Below, one piece after another: positions 23,725-32,044 of a stretch of 64,000 bases of DNA. The stretch is from Actinoplanes auranticolor (GTDB lineage Bacteria > Actinomycetota > Actinomycetes > Mycobacteriales > Micromonosporaceae), in assembly GCF_018332655.1 (NCBI RefSeq), contig NZ_BOQL01000022.1, positions 1 to 64,000 of the forward strand, read 5' to 3'. The stretch's first letter is position 1. Every line of letters begins with the position of its first letter. The position numbers were made by a program, and so were the translations under genes. Under the pieces are notes generated by a model. That model had not been told where the DNA came from, ran no database searches, and saw only the letters and a list, made by a program, of their open reading frames with translations.

Positions 23725-23792
23725 TGTTACTACGAGGTAACAGGAAAGTCACTGTGTTTCTTTCCGCGTAACCTTGACTTACTGTTCGGTAA
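23725..23792. promoter_or_regulatory. Paired TTAC-N6-GTAA dyads upstream of the SGNH esterase
   Basis: Dyad A is TGTTAC-TACGAG-GTAACA (23725-23742) and dyad B is TTAC-TGTTCG-GTAA (23779-23792). The TTAC starts are 52 bp apart, close to five helical turns, so both sites face the same side. They precede the esterase start by 48-115 bp. The binding protein is not identifiable. Confidence 0.5.
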
Positions 23793-23840
23793 CCGGAGCG
23801 CTCCGGCCCCCAGTCCCCCGCGGATCCGGAGGCCACCCCG

Positions 23841-24644
23841 ATGAGCAGACGTACCACCGTTCTCGCCTGCCTCGTCATGTCCACCCTGCTGAGCATCATC
23901 GCCGCGACACCCGCCGCGGCCGCCACCCCCCGCTCCGAGTGGGACTACGTCGCGCTCGGCGACTCCTACTCCTCCGGCGTCGGCGCGTCCGGCCAGACCG
24001 GACTCTGCCTGCGCAGCGCCAACGGCTACCCCGGCCTGTGGAACGCGGCGAACGACCCGAAGTCGTACCGCTCGGTCGCCTGCGGCGGCGCCACCACCAC
24101 CTCGCTGCGGTCCACCCAGCTGTGGCCGCTGACCCGAGGCACCGATCTGGTGACGCTGACCATCGGCGGCAACGACGTCGGCTTCGCGTCGACCGTCATC
24201 ACCTGCACCCTGTCCAGCGACAGCAAATGCGCGGCAACCGTCGCCTCGGCGATGCAGGTCCTGCGCACGGAGATGACGGCCAAGCTCGACGGCGCCTACG
24301 CCGACATACGCCGCGAGGCACCGAACGCCCGGGTGGTCGTCCTCGGCTATCCGATCCTGTTCGACGAGACCGCGGCCACCTGCGGGATCGGCGGCATGAG
24401 CATCGCCAAGCGTAAGTCCATCAACAGCGGCGCCGCCGAGCTGAACGAGCTGATCGCGGCCCGGGCCACGGCGGCCGGCTTCACCTTCTCCGACGTCACC
24501 GACGAGTTCGCCGGCCACGGCATCTGCGCCGCCACCCCGTGGCTGAACGGCCTCACCGTGATTCCCGCGACCAACTCGTTCCACCCGAACGCCGCGGGCT
24601 ACCGCAGCGGCTACCTCCGGGCGCTGAACGCGGCCCTGAACTGA
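23841..24644 (+). CDS. Secreted SGNH/GDSL-family lipase/esterase
   Basis: A 267-residue exported enzyme with a signal peptide to about residue 28 (cleavage after AAA). Block I is YVALGDSYSSG (nucleophile Ser near residue 44), block III is LTIGGNDVGF, and block V is SFHPNAAGY near the C-terminus. Six cysteines in the mature part suggest three disulfides, as in Streptomyces secreted lipases/esterases. It is a single-gene unit with paired dyads upstream and a strong terminator downstream. Confidence 0.93.
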   Translation: MSRRTTVLACLVMSTLLSIIAATPAAAATPRSEWDYVALGDSYSSGVGASGQTGLCLRSANGYPGLWNAANDPKSYRSVACGGATTTSLRSTQLWPLTRGTDLVTLTIGGNDVGFASTVITCTLSSDSKCAATVASAMQVLRTEMTAKLDGAYADIRREAPNARVVVLGYPILFDETAATCGIGGMSIAKRKSINSGAAELNELIAARATAAGFTFSDVTDEFAGHGICAATPWLNGLTVIPATNSFHPNAAGYRSGYLRALNAALN

Positions 24645-24656
24645 CCCGCCCGCAAC

Positions 24657-24689
24657 CGACGGCCCGGCAGTCACCCTGCCGGGCCGTCG
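24657..24689. terminator. Strong hairpin terminator after the SGNH esterase
   Basis: A perfect 14-bp stem (CGACGGCCCGGCAG and its complement) around a 5-nt loop, 12 bases past the esterase stop. There is no T-tract. Confidence 0.8.
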
Positions 24690-24764
24690 GGCGCCGGCCA
24701 CGCGAGCGGGGAGCTGCGCGAAAGGGGTCACACGGACGGCGTTGCTCTGGGAGGATCTGCGGCC

Positions 24765-25151
24765 ATGATCCGGCTCTATTCGCTGTTCGTGCTGATCGAC
24801 CTGGCGCTGCTCGTCATCGCGCTGATCAGCTGCCTGTCCGCCGAGGAATCCGAGATCCGGGCGCTGCCGCGGATCGCCTGGGTCTTCATCATCCTGTTGT
24901 TCTCGCCGATCGGCGCGATCGCCTGGTTCGTCGCCGGCCGCCCGGCCCGCCCGGTGCGGCTCAGCAACGGCACCACCTGGCGGCCGGGCAGCGGCTTCCC
25001 CGAGAGGGAACGGTCCGCCGCCCCGCTCGCGCCGGACGACGACCCGGAGTTCCTCAAGAGCCTGGGTGAGGACAAGGGCCTGCTCCAGCGCTGGGAGGCC
25101 GACCTGCGCCGCCGCGAGGAGGAGCTCCGCAAGCAGGATCCCGGGCAATGA
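24765..25151 (+). CDS. PLDc_N-type small membrane protein
   Basis: A 128-residue protein with two membrane helices (residues about 5-25 and 36-57) around IRALPRIAWVFIILLFSPIGAIAWFVAGRP (given as a span), the pattern of the phospholipase D N-terminal (cardiolipin-synthase-like) membrane module. No HKD catalytic motif follows. Instead there is a charged cytoplasmic tail ending in a short coiled coil (LQRWEADLRRREEEL). Function unknown; proteins of this type are often envelope-stress or negative-regulatory partners. Confidence 0.82.
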   Translation: MIRLYSLFVLIDLALLVIALISCLSAEESEIRALPRIAWVFIILLFSPIGAIAWFVAGRPARPVRLSNGTTWRPGSGFPERERSAAPLAPDDDPEFLKSLGEDKGLLQRWEADLRRREEELRKQDPGQ

Positions 25152-25154
25152 CAG

Positions 25155-25182
25155 AACGGGGCCACCCGCAGGTGGCCCCGTT
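25155..25182. terminator. Bidirectional terminator between the PLDc_N and EF-Tu genes
   Basis: A perfect 12-bp stem AACGGGGCCACC with loop CGCA, placed between the two convergent stop codons. A-A/T-T ends give short T-runs in both directions. Confidence 0.85.
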
Positions 25183-25188
25183 CGGCGA

Positions 25189-26376
25189 TCAGTCCAGCAG
25201 TTCCTTGACCGTGCCCGCGGCGACGGTGTGGCCGCCCTCGCGGACCGCGAAGCCGAGACCGACGTCCATCGCCACCTCCTTGCCCAGGTGCACCGTCAGG
25301 TCCACCGTGTCACCCGGCATGACCATCGGCAGGTCACCGAGGTCGATCGCGCCGGACACGTCCGTGGTACGGAAGAAGAACTGCGGGCGGTAGTTCGCCA
25401 CGAACGGCGTGTGCCGGCCACCCTCCTCCTTCGTCAGCGCGTACATGGTCGCCTTGAAGGTCTTGTGCGGCTTGACGCTGCCCGGCAGCGCCACGACCTG
25501 GCCGCGCTGCACCTGGTCGCGCTTGATCCCGCGGAGCAGGATCGCCGCGTTGTCACCGGCCTCCGCGGTCGGCAACGACTTGCCGAACGTCTCGAGCCCG
25601 GTCGCGACCGTGCTGATGGTGTCGCCGAGACCGACCACCTCGACCGGGTCGCCGACGCGCAGCGTGCCGCGCTCGATCTTGCCGGTGACCACGGTGCCGC
25701 GGCCGCTGATGGTGAGCACGTTCTCGATCGGCATCAGGAACGGCTCCCCCAGCTCCCGCGCGGGCACCGGCACGTAGGCGTCCACGGCGTCGAGCAGGTC
25801 CACGATGGACTGCGTCCACCGCGGGTCGCCCTCGAGGGCCTTGAGCGCGCTCACGCGCACCACCGGGACCTCGTCGCCGGGGAAGCCGTACTCGCCGAGC
25901 AGCTCACGCACCTCCAGCTCGACCAGGTCGAGCAGCTCCTCGTCCTCCACCGCGTCGCTCTTGTTGAGCGCCACGACCAGGTACGGCACCCCGACCCGCT
26001 GGGCCAGCAGCACGTGCTCGCGGGTCTGCGGCATGGCGCCGTCCTGGGCCGAGACGACGAGGATCGCGCCGTCCACCTGCGCCGCCCCCGTGATCATGTT
26101 CTTCACGTAGTCGGCGTGCCCCGGCATGTCGACGTGGGCGTAGTGCCGGGCCGCGGTCTCGTACTCGACGTGGGAGATGTTGATGGTGATGCCGCGCAGC
26201 GCCTCCTCCGGCGCCTTGTCGATGCCCTCGAAGGCGACGAACCGGTTGGCGGCCGGGTCGCGGTCGGCGAGGACCTTCGTGATGGCGGCGGTCAGGGTCG
26301 TCTTGCCGTGGTCGACGTGACCCATCGTGCCGATGTTCAGGTGTGGCTTGGTCCGGACGAACTGGCTCTTGGCCAT
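25189..26376 (-). CDS. tuf: Elongation factor Tu, divergent second copy (tuf3-like)
   Basis: A 395-residue complete EF-Tu. The GTPase motifs are intact: GHVDHGKT (P-loop), [18 protein letters not shown], and SALKALEG. Domains 2 and 3 follow with [13 protein letters not shown] and EGGRHTPF. It differs from housekeeping EF-Tu at positions that are normally nearly invariant: DCPGHADY is [15 protein letters not shown] is DGAMPQT, and the C-terminus ends VKELLD. It is not in an fus-tuf ribosomal operon but stands alone. Streptomyces carry such an isolated tuf3, and the S. ramocissimus product resists elfamycins; a similar specialised role here is inference. Confidence 0.93.
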   Translation of the reverse strand: MAKSQFVRTKPHLNIGTMGHVDHGKTTLTAAITKVLADRDPAANRFVAFEGIDKAPEEALRGITINISHVEYETAARHYAHVDMPGHADYVKNMITGAAQVDGAILVVSAQDGAMPQTREHVLLAQRVGVPYLVVALNKSDAVEDEELLDLVELEVRELLGEYGFPGDEVPVVRVSALKALEGDPRWTQSIVDLLDAVDAYVPVPARELGEPFLMPIENVLTISGRGTVVTGKIERGTLRVGDPVEVVGLGDTISTVATGLETFGKSLPTAEAGDNAAILLRGIKRDQVQRGQVVALPGSVKPHKTFKATMYALTKEEGGRHTPFVANYRPQFFFRTTDVSGAIDLGDLPMVMPGDTVDLTVHLGKEVAMDVGLGFAVREGGHTVAAGTVKELLD

Positions 26377-26626
26377 GGTTGTACTTGTCCTCACTGGATG
26401 CGAGAAACGGTCGGGTCGGAGGGTGGAACGCGAGCCTTGCCCAGGGACGCGCGCCAGAACCGCGCAGCTACCCTTCCCCGGGTTCTGCTGCGGCTTGGGG
26501 AAGGGTCAGATTCGCGTATCGCACGCGGGAGCCGCCAGCGGGGAGAACCCCGCGGGCAGCTGCAGACCGGGCGCGATGAACATGCGGATCACGGTAGGCG
26601 GTAACGCCGGACCGGGCGACCTTATT
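26377..26626. other. Leader region of the EF-Tu gene with two hairpins
   Basis: This stretch holds the promoter and leader of the EF-Tu gene. A 10-bp perfect inverted repeat (ACCCTTCCCC at 26470-26479, complement at 26497-26506) and a second stem (GCGGGG-AGAA-CCCCGC, 26538-26553) lie upstream of the start. They could be leader hairpins or a terminator for upstream transcription. No convincing -35/-10 pair was seen. Confidence 0.45.
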
Positions 26627-27409
26627 TCACACCTTGCCGAGCTCGGCCGTCGGAGCCATCACGATGCGCGGCAGCTTGGCCGGATCGAGCCACTGGAGCA
26701 CCTTGATCACGTTGGCCCGGCTCAGCGAGACGCAGCCGGCGGTCGAGCCGGCCCCGTTGACGTGCAGGAAGATGGCCGAGCCGCGCTTGACGTTGGCCGG
26801 CTTGCGGGTGACGTACTGGCCGTGGGCGGCGTCCCAGCTGATCGTGGCGGGCGCCGGACGGTTGTAGTCGATGACGGCGGCGAACTCGTACTGCCCGGGG
26901 TACGCGGCCAGCCGTTCCGCCTCGCCGGTGCGCCAGGTGCGCTTGGCCGCGGCCGAGGGCTGGAACATGTTGTACGTCTTGGGATCCCTGTTGTCGCCCA
27001 CCCAGTAGTCGTTCGCGTCGGCGCGCGTCCAGGGCATCTTGGTGCTGGGACCGTTCTTCAGGCCGAAGGTCTCGGTGATGCGGAACGTGCCCATCGGCGT
27101 GGTGCCGGAGTCCTGGATCCGCTGACCCGCCCAGGCCCAGCCGGCGTAGCCGACCCGCGCCGCGATCGCCGGGAACTTCGCCGACCAGGTCTTGCCGTCG
27201 GCACCCAGCTGGTACGTGTACACGGTCGCGTACGAGGAGCTGCGCGACTTGCCGACCACCACGATGACCTGGCGCGAGTCGGCGACCTTGGCCAGCCTGG
27301 TCGGGTGGTACGGCGGGAGCGCCGCGGCATCGGCGGACATCGCCCGCACCACGCCGAGACCGCCCAGGACAGCACCGAGCACGATCCCGGCCGCGAGCAA
27401 CCTGCGCAT
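26627..27409 (-). CDS. Exported L,D-transpeptidase (YkuD family)
   Basis: A 260-residue exported protein with a signal segment at residues about 3-28. The catalytic signature is at the C-terminal end, IFLHVNGAGSTAGCVSLSRANV, i.e. HxN followed by S/T-x-G-C-V/I-S, with Cys as the nucleophile. It is likely to form 3-3 peptidoglycan crosslinks or attach proteins to the wall. The kinase gene upstream ends 19 bases before its start, so the two may be cotranscribed. Confidence 0.88.
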   Translation of the reverse strand: MRRLLAAGIVLGAVLGGLGVVRAMSADAAALPPYHPTRLAKVADSRQVIVVVGKSRSSSYATVYTYQLGADGKTWSAKFPAIAARVGYAGWAWAGQRIQDSGTTPMGTFRITETFGLKNGPSTKMPWTRADANDYWVGDNRDPKTYNMFQPSAAAKRTWRTGEAERLAAYPGQYEFAAVIDYNRPAPATISWDAAHGQYVTRKPANVKRGSAIFLHVNGAGSTAGCVSLSRANVIKVLQWLDPAKLPRIVMAPTAELGKV

Positions 27410-27428
27410 AGTTGACGGACGATACCGC

Positions 27429-29297
27429 TCACCAGTCGAAGGCGCTGCCCCTGGCGACTTTTGCTCCGCCGTACCGGCTGTGGCCGAAGGTCCAGGACAT
27501 GATCACCTGGTAGCGGCGGCCCTTGGGCGGGTCGACGGTCAGCGGCCCGCAGAGCCGGGTCGGCTGGGCCTTGGTGAAGGTCAGGCCCGAGCAGACCTTC
27601 GGGGTGCCGACCGTACGGCCGGTGCTGAGGTCCTGCAGGGCGACCGCGATCCGGCCGTCGCCCGGCGTGGGGGCGGTCAGCTTGGCCTGGATCCGTACCC
27701 GGCTGCCCAGCGAGTGGCAGGGGCTGACCACCAGCGGGGTGAACCCGGCCATGCCGAACTCCCGCTCACAGGCGTACGGGCCGTACGGCTGGGCCTCCTT
27801 GACCCGGGGCTTCGGGCTGCTCTTGCGGCTGCCGGCCGGCCGTACCGGCGCCAGGGCCTGCGCGGCGACCGCGGAGCCGGCGGGACGACGCCGCTCGGCG
27901 GCGGGCTTGCGGGGTTCGGTGGTCCGCACGGCCGGGGCCGACCGGGACGCGGCGACCGGGCCCGAGGGCCGCGCCGCCGGCAGCATCGGCTGGGCCGCGG
28001 CAGCCCCGGACTGCTCGCCGGGGGTGCGGACGAGGTGCCACGCCGTGGTGGCCACGCCGGAGGCCAGCATCGCGGCCGAGATCACGGCGATGGTCGCCCA
28101 GGGCCGGCCCCAGCGCCAGCTCGCCGGCTGGTTGCGGCGGCGCGGCACGGGCAGCCGCACGCCGGTCAGCGACGGGTGCACCGGCTTCGGCACCTCCGGG
28201 TCGCGGCCGCGCGGCTTCTCCGCAACCTTCAGCTCGTCCCCGGCGCGGGAGGGCCGGGACGACGCAGGCTCATCGCCGGACCGGACCGACCGCGACAACG
28301 CAAGCTCATCCGCGGCACGAACCGATCGCGACGAAGCGAGCTCGTCGGCGACGCGGGCGGATGGGGACGACGCGGGCTCGTCGGCGGACCGCTCCGGCCG
28401 CGGCAGCGCGGGTGCATCCCCCGCCGCGCGGGCCACCGCGCTCAGGTCCGCGATCAGCTCGCCGGCGGTCGGGCGCAACCGCGGCTTCTGCTCCAGGCAG
28501 GCGGTGATGATCTCCCACAGCGGATCGGGGACGCCCGGCAGCCGCTCGGGGTTGCCCTCCAGGTGCAGCCGCATCAGGTCGTGGACGGTGTCGCTGTCGT
28601 ACGGCGGCCGCCCGCACACCATCTCGTAGAGCAGCACGCCCAGGGCGTAGATGTCGGCCGCCGGGCTGACCGTGGCGCTGTGGAACGCCTCGGGCGCCAT
28701 GTAGTGCGGGGTGCCGACGACGGCGTGGGTCGTGGTCAGGCTCGGGGTGTTGAGGACCCGGGCGATGCCGAAGTCGGTGAGGCGGGTGTCGAGCTCGCCG
28801 TCCGTACGATGCAGCAGGATGTTGTCCGGTTTGAGGTCGCGATGGATGATCCCGAGCTCGTGGGCCTCGGCCAGGGCCGCCGCCACCTGCGCGGCGAGGC
28901 GGGCCGCCTCGCCCGGCCCGAGCGTGTGGTGCTCGCGCAGGTATTCGCGCAGGCTGCCGCCGGAGACCAGGTCCATGACCAGGCCGAGCGACTCGCCGAC
29001 ACTGAACAGGTCCCGGACCCGTACCACGTTGCGGTGCCGCAGCATGAGCAGGATCGTCCGCTCCTGCACGAAGCGGGTGACCAGCTTGGGCTGCCGCAGC
29101 AGGCTCTCGTGCAGCAGCTTCACGGCGACCGGCTCGCCGGAGGCACGGTCGACGCCGCGCCAGACCGTGCCCGTCGCGCCCTGCCCGATGGGCCGGACGA
29201 GGATGTACGAACTGCCGACACACCGCCCGCTGAGATCAAGGGTCGACGCGCCGTCGCGATCCGGGCGTACGCCGCTGCCCGTGGGATCCTGATCCAC
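27429..29297 (-). CDS. Receptor-type Ser/Thr protein kinase with extracellular domain
   Basis: A protein of about 622 residues. The PknB-like kinase domain (about 30-290) has IGQGATGTVWRG (P-loop), AVKLL (Lys), IHRDLKPDNILL, TDFGIARV and GTPHYMAPE, all intact. A linker with a 12-residue repeat follows at about 302-356, then one membrane helix near 400-420 (WATIAVISAAMLASGV), and a Pro/Ala-rich stalk. The outer domain has four cysteines and a beta-rich look and is not a PASTA domain. I chose GTG 29297 over ATG 29417: the region above is more AT-rich and lacks a ribosome site. It may sense wall state and act with the adjacent L,D-transpeptidase. Confidence 0.9.
   Translation of the reverse strand: MDQDPTGSGVRPDRDGASTLDLSGRCVGSSYILVRPIGQGATGTVWRGVDRASGEPVAVKLLHESLLRQPKLVTRFVQERTILLMLRHRNVVRVRDLFSVGESLGLVMDLVSGGSLREYLREHHTLGPGEAARLAAQVAAALAEAHELGIIHRDLKPDNILLHRTDGELDTRLTDFGIARVLNTPSLTTTHAVVGTPHYMAPEAFHSATVSPAADIYALGVLLYEMVCGRPPYDSDTVHDLMRLHLEGNPERLPGVPDPLWEIITACLEQKPRLRPTAGELIADLSAVARAAGDAPALPRPERSADEPASSPSARVADELASSRSVRAADELALSRSVRSGDEPASSRPSRAGDELKVAEKPRGRDPEVPKPVHPSLTGVRLPVPRRRNQPASWRWGRPWATIAVISAAMLASGVATTAWHLVRTPGEQSGAAAAQPMLPAARPSGPVAASRSAPAVRTTEPRKPAAERRRPAGSAVAAQALAPVRPAGSRKSSPKPRVKEAQPYGPYACEREFGMAGFTPLVVSPCHSLGSRVRIQAKLTAPTPGDGRIAVALQDLSTGRTVGTPKVCSGLTFTKAQPTRLCGPLTVDPPKGRRYQVIMSWTFGHSRYGGAKVARGSAFDW
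28231..28390 (-). repeat. 36-bp in-frame repeats in the kinase linker
   Basis: The element CTC(A/G)TC(C/G) recurs at 28233, 28269, 28305, 28341 and 28377, an exact 36-bp period. It encodes degenerate 12-residue units of the form DE-P/L-ASS-x-S-x-R-x-A. The repeat lengthens the cytoplasmic juxtamembrane linker with Ser and Asp/Glu, giving possible autophosphorylation sites. Confidence 0.85.
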
Positions 29298-29639
29298 CTG
29301 TGGTCGTGTCCTTCCGCCGCTGCGGTGCTCTGCCAACCTTCGCTGCACCAAGGCCGTCGCCGGCCTCACCGATCGAGCGGAATGATGGTGTTTGTCCGGA
29401 TCAAAAGGCAAATGCATGCGTCGGAGTTCGCACCCAAGGTAGAGGTGCGGGTTCGCCCGTCACCCTCGCGGCACCGCGTCGTTCCTGCCGGTTGATAGCC
29501 CCTGAACAGCGAAAACGTCGTGGATGGGACACGACACGACCCGCCGGACGCCTGTGACGGGTGGGATCACCCTCGGCCGGACGGTTGCATTGCCGGGAAA
29601 CGCCCACGATGCCCGGCGCTATTGCAGATAGTGAACGAC
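29298..29639. other. Divergent regulatory region between the kinase and hybrid histidine kinase
   Basis: About 340 bp with lower GC than its surroundings, especially 29380-29420 and 29490-29530. It should hold promoters for both genes, but I see no clear -35/-10 pair. Short GCCGGG/CCCGGC arms lie near 29590-29625. No gene is supported here. Confidence 0.5.
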
Positions 29640-31739
29640 ATGGGTGTCATGGCTTATCCCCTCCGATACGCGCTGGCCGATCTGGCCCTGGCGCTCAGCC
29701 GCGCATCCCAGGATGCGGCGACAGTGCGCGTCACCGCGGCCCAGGCCGCCGCTGACATGCTCGGCGACGGCGCCGGGATCCTGTTGCTGGGCGACGACGG
29801 CCGGTACGACGCGATCACGTTCCACCATCCCGACGACGAGCTGAACGCGCCGTACGCCCGGCTGCTCGACCGGCAGGGGGAACTACCCGACGACGACTTC
29901 TCCACGGGGCTGGCCGCCAGCCGCCGGCCCGTGGTGCTGGCCGGGGAGGGCACCGAACCGGTCACCGAGCTGCCCCAGCCCCGGCACCAGGCGTACGTGG
30001 ACCCGGGCGGCCATCCGCCGGCCGTGCACTCGGCCGTGCTGTGCCCGGTGATCGTGGACAACACGTACGCCGGCTACCTGGTGCTGGTGCGGGCCACCCC
30101 GGGCTCCACCTACTCCGAGGCCGAGGTCGAGCTGGCCCGCGACATCGCCGGCGAGCTGTCCCTGGCGCTGTCGTCGGCCCGGGCCATGGAACGGCTGCGG
30201 GCCAGCGAGGAACGCTACCGCCGGGTGCTGGAGACCATCCCCGAGGGCGTGCTGCAGCTGGACGCCGACGGCGTGGCCACGTACGCCAACGAGCCCATCG
30301 GCGTGGTCCTCGGCCTGCCCCGGGCCCAGCTCGTCGGGGTGTCGCTGCGCGGCTTCCTGGACGAGCGCGGCCAGGCCGAGCTGATGCGCCGGCTGGCCGA
30401 GTGCCGGGCCGGGCGCTCCACGGTCGGCGGCGCCCGGCTGATGCGCGCCGACGGCTCGCAGCGCAGCGTGCGGATGAGCATGATGCCGCTGACCGACGAG
30501 CACGGCCAGCACCTCGGCGTGCTCTGCATGATCACCGACACCACCGACCACATCGACGCCAAAGGGCTCAAGCGCCAGCTCGACCACCTGCGCCGGCTGG
30601 ACAGCATGAGCCAGCTGATCGGCGGCATCTCGCACGACTTCAACAACCTCATGACGGTCGTGCAGGGCTCCGCCGACATGATCGCGACGACCACCGCCGA
30701 GGGCTCGCCGCAGCACCAGATGGCCAAGGACATCATGGACGCGGTCAGCACCGGGCGGACGCTGACCCACCAGCTGCTGGCGTTCGGGCGCACCGAGGGC
30801 AACCGGCCGGAGGTCATCCCGATCCCGGACCTGCTCACCGACGTGCAGAGCCTGTTCAGCCGGACCCTGGGCGAGCGCATCGGACTCGATCTCGCGTTCG
30901 GGCCGGACGTCTGGCCGGTCCGGGCCGAACGCGGCCCGCTGGAGCAGGCGCTGGTCAACCTGGCCGCAAATGCCCGCGACGCGATGCTGCACGGCGGCAT
31001 GCTGCGGGTGGCGGCGACCAACGAGGTGATCGCGCCGGGGCAGCTCGCCGAGGGCGCGCCGAACGGCCGGCTGGTGCACATGGTCATCCAGGACACCGGT
31101 ACGGGCATGTCGGACGAGACCCGCCGGCGGGCGCTGGAGCCGTTCTTCACCACCCGGCCCACCGCGGCCGGGCTCGGCCTGGCCACCGCCGCGGGCGTGG
31201 TCCAGGGCATCGGCGGGCACATCTCGCTGGAGTCGCAGCCGCGGATGGGCACCACCGTCCACCTCTACCTGCCCGCGGCCGAGGAGCGAACCACCCCGGC
31301 GGTGGACCGGCAGAGCACGCCGTCGGTGATCGGCCGGGTGCTGATCGTGGAGGACCAGCCCGAGGTGGCCCAGCTCGTCCAGCGGCTGATCGCCCCGGCC
31401 GGCTACGAGATCACCGTGGCCACCGACGCGCTGACGGCGGTCACCCAGGTCGCCGCGGGCGCTCAGCCGGACCTGCTGATCACCGACGTGGTGATGCCGG
31501 CGATGACCGGGCCGGAGCTGGCCGCGGCGCTGCGGACGCACCACCCGGACCTGCCGGTGCTCTACATGTCCGGCTACACCGCGGCCTCGCTCGGCCCGCA
31601 GCTGCACCTGGACGCGAACAGCATGCTGGTGGAGAAGCCGTTCACCCGTTCGACGCTGCTGGGGGCCATCCGCTCGCTCTGCGGACCGCAGCCGGTCCCG
31701 CAGGCGGCCACCCCGGCCGTCCCTCAGCCCGGGGGCTGA
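29640..31739 (+). CDS. Hybrid sensor histidine kinase (GAF-PAS-HisKA-HATPase-receiver)
   Basis: A 699-residue cytoplasmic protein. A GAF-like domain (about 10-180) is followed by a PAS domain near 190-310 (RYRRVLETIPEGVLQLDADG). The dimerisation domain has the phospho-His in GGISHDFNNLMTV near 331, and the ATPase domain has NLAANARDA, DTGTGM and GLGLATAAGVV. The C-terminal receiver (about 565-690) has VEDQ, a phospho-Asp in LLITDVVMPAMTG, and the Lys in VEKPFT. No membrane segment is present, so it senses an internal signal. No cognate regulator lies nearby. The start is ATG 29640; ATG 29649 is equally possible. Confidence 0.92.
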   Translation: MGVMAYPLRYALADLALALSRASQDAATVRVTAAQAAADMLGDGAGILLLGDDGRYDAITFHHPDDELNAPYARLLDRQGELPDDDFSTGLAASRRPVVLAGEGTEPVTELPQPRHQAYVDPGGHPPAVHSAVLCPVIVDNTYAGYLVLVRATPGSTYSEAEVELARDIAGELSLALSSARAMERLRASEERYRRVLETIPEGVLQLDADGVATYANEPIGVVLGLPRAQLVGVSLRGFLDERGQAELMRRLAECRAGRSTVGGARLMRADGSQRSVRMSMMPLTDEHGQHLGVLCMITDTTDHIDAKGLKRQLDHLRRLDSMSQLIGGISHDFNNLMTVVQGSADMIATTTAEGSPQHQMAKDIMDAVSTGRTLTHQLLAFGRTEGNRPEVIPIPDLLTDVQSLFSRTLGERIGLDLAFGPDVWPVRAERGPLEQALVNLAANARDAMLHGGMLRVAATNEVIAPGQLAEGAPNGRLVHMVIQDTGTGMSDETRRRALEPFFTTRPTAAGLGLATAAGVVQGIGGHISLESQPRMGTTVHLYLPAAEERTTPAVDRQSTPSVIGRVLIVEDQPEVAQLVQRLIAPAGYEITVATDALTAVTQVAAGAQPDLLITDVVMPAMTGPELAAALRTHHPDLPVLYMSGYTAASLGPQLHLDANSMLVEKPFTRSTLLGAIRSLCGPQPVPQAATPAVPQPGG

Positions 31740-32044
31740 CCGGAGCGCCGCCGCGCCTCCGCAATGATCCGCTCGGCCTCCTCCTCGGCCGAGCGGATGT
31801 GGTCCGCTGCCTGCTGTTCGGCGAGCTGGAGGATGCTCTCGACCCGTCCGCCCAGCCCGGCCGCCGGCGTCGTCGCCGTCGCAGCGCGGGCGTCACCGCG
31901 GCGGAGTCCGAGCAGGACCGAGGCGAGCACGACGAGGCCCAGCCCGAGCCACACCCAGGCGGGCGAGTTCCATCGCTCGCTGGCCAGGAACCCGGCGATC
32001 AGGCCGGATCCGGCGCCGAGCAGCAGCAGACCCGCGCCGCGCAT
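31724..32044 (-). CDS. Small membrane protein with C-terminal coiled coil
   Basis: A 106-residue protein with two hydrophobic segments (GAGLLLLGAGSGLIAGFLA and VWLGLGLVVLASVLLGL) followed by a charged amphipathic helix (SILQLAEQQAADHIRSAEEE) reminiscent of DivIVA-like or membrane-associated coiled coils. The start overlaps the stop of the glycosidase gene (ATGA), so it is coexpressed with it. Its own end overlaps the end of the hybrid histidine kinase gene by 16 bases, tail to tail. Function unknown. Confidence 0.78.
   Translation of the reverse strand: MRGAGLLLLGAGSGLIAGFLASERWNSPAWVWLGLGLVVLASVLLGLRRGDARAATATTPAAGLGGRVESILQLAEQQAADHIRSAEEEAERIIAEARRRSGQPPG

Noticed and set aside
29298-29417. 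N-terminal extension of the receptor kinase from ATG 29417
   Set aside because: The stretch is less GC-rich, lacks a ribosome site and encodes no domain; it is better read as promoter DNA.
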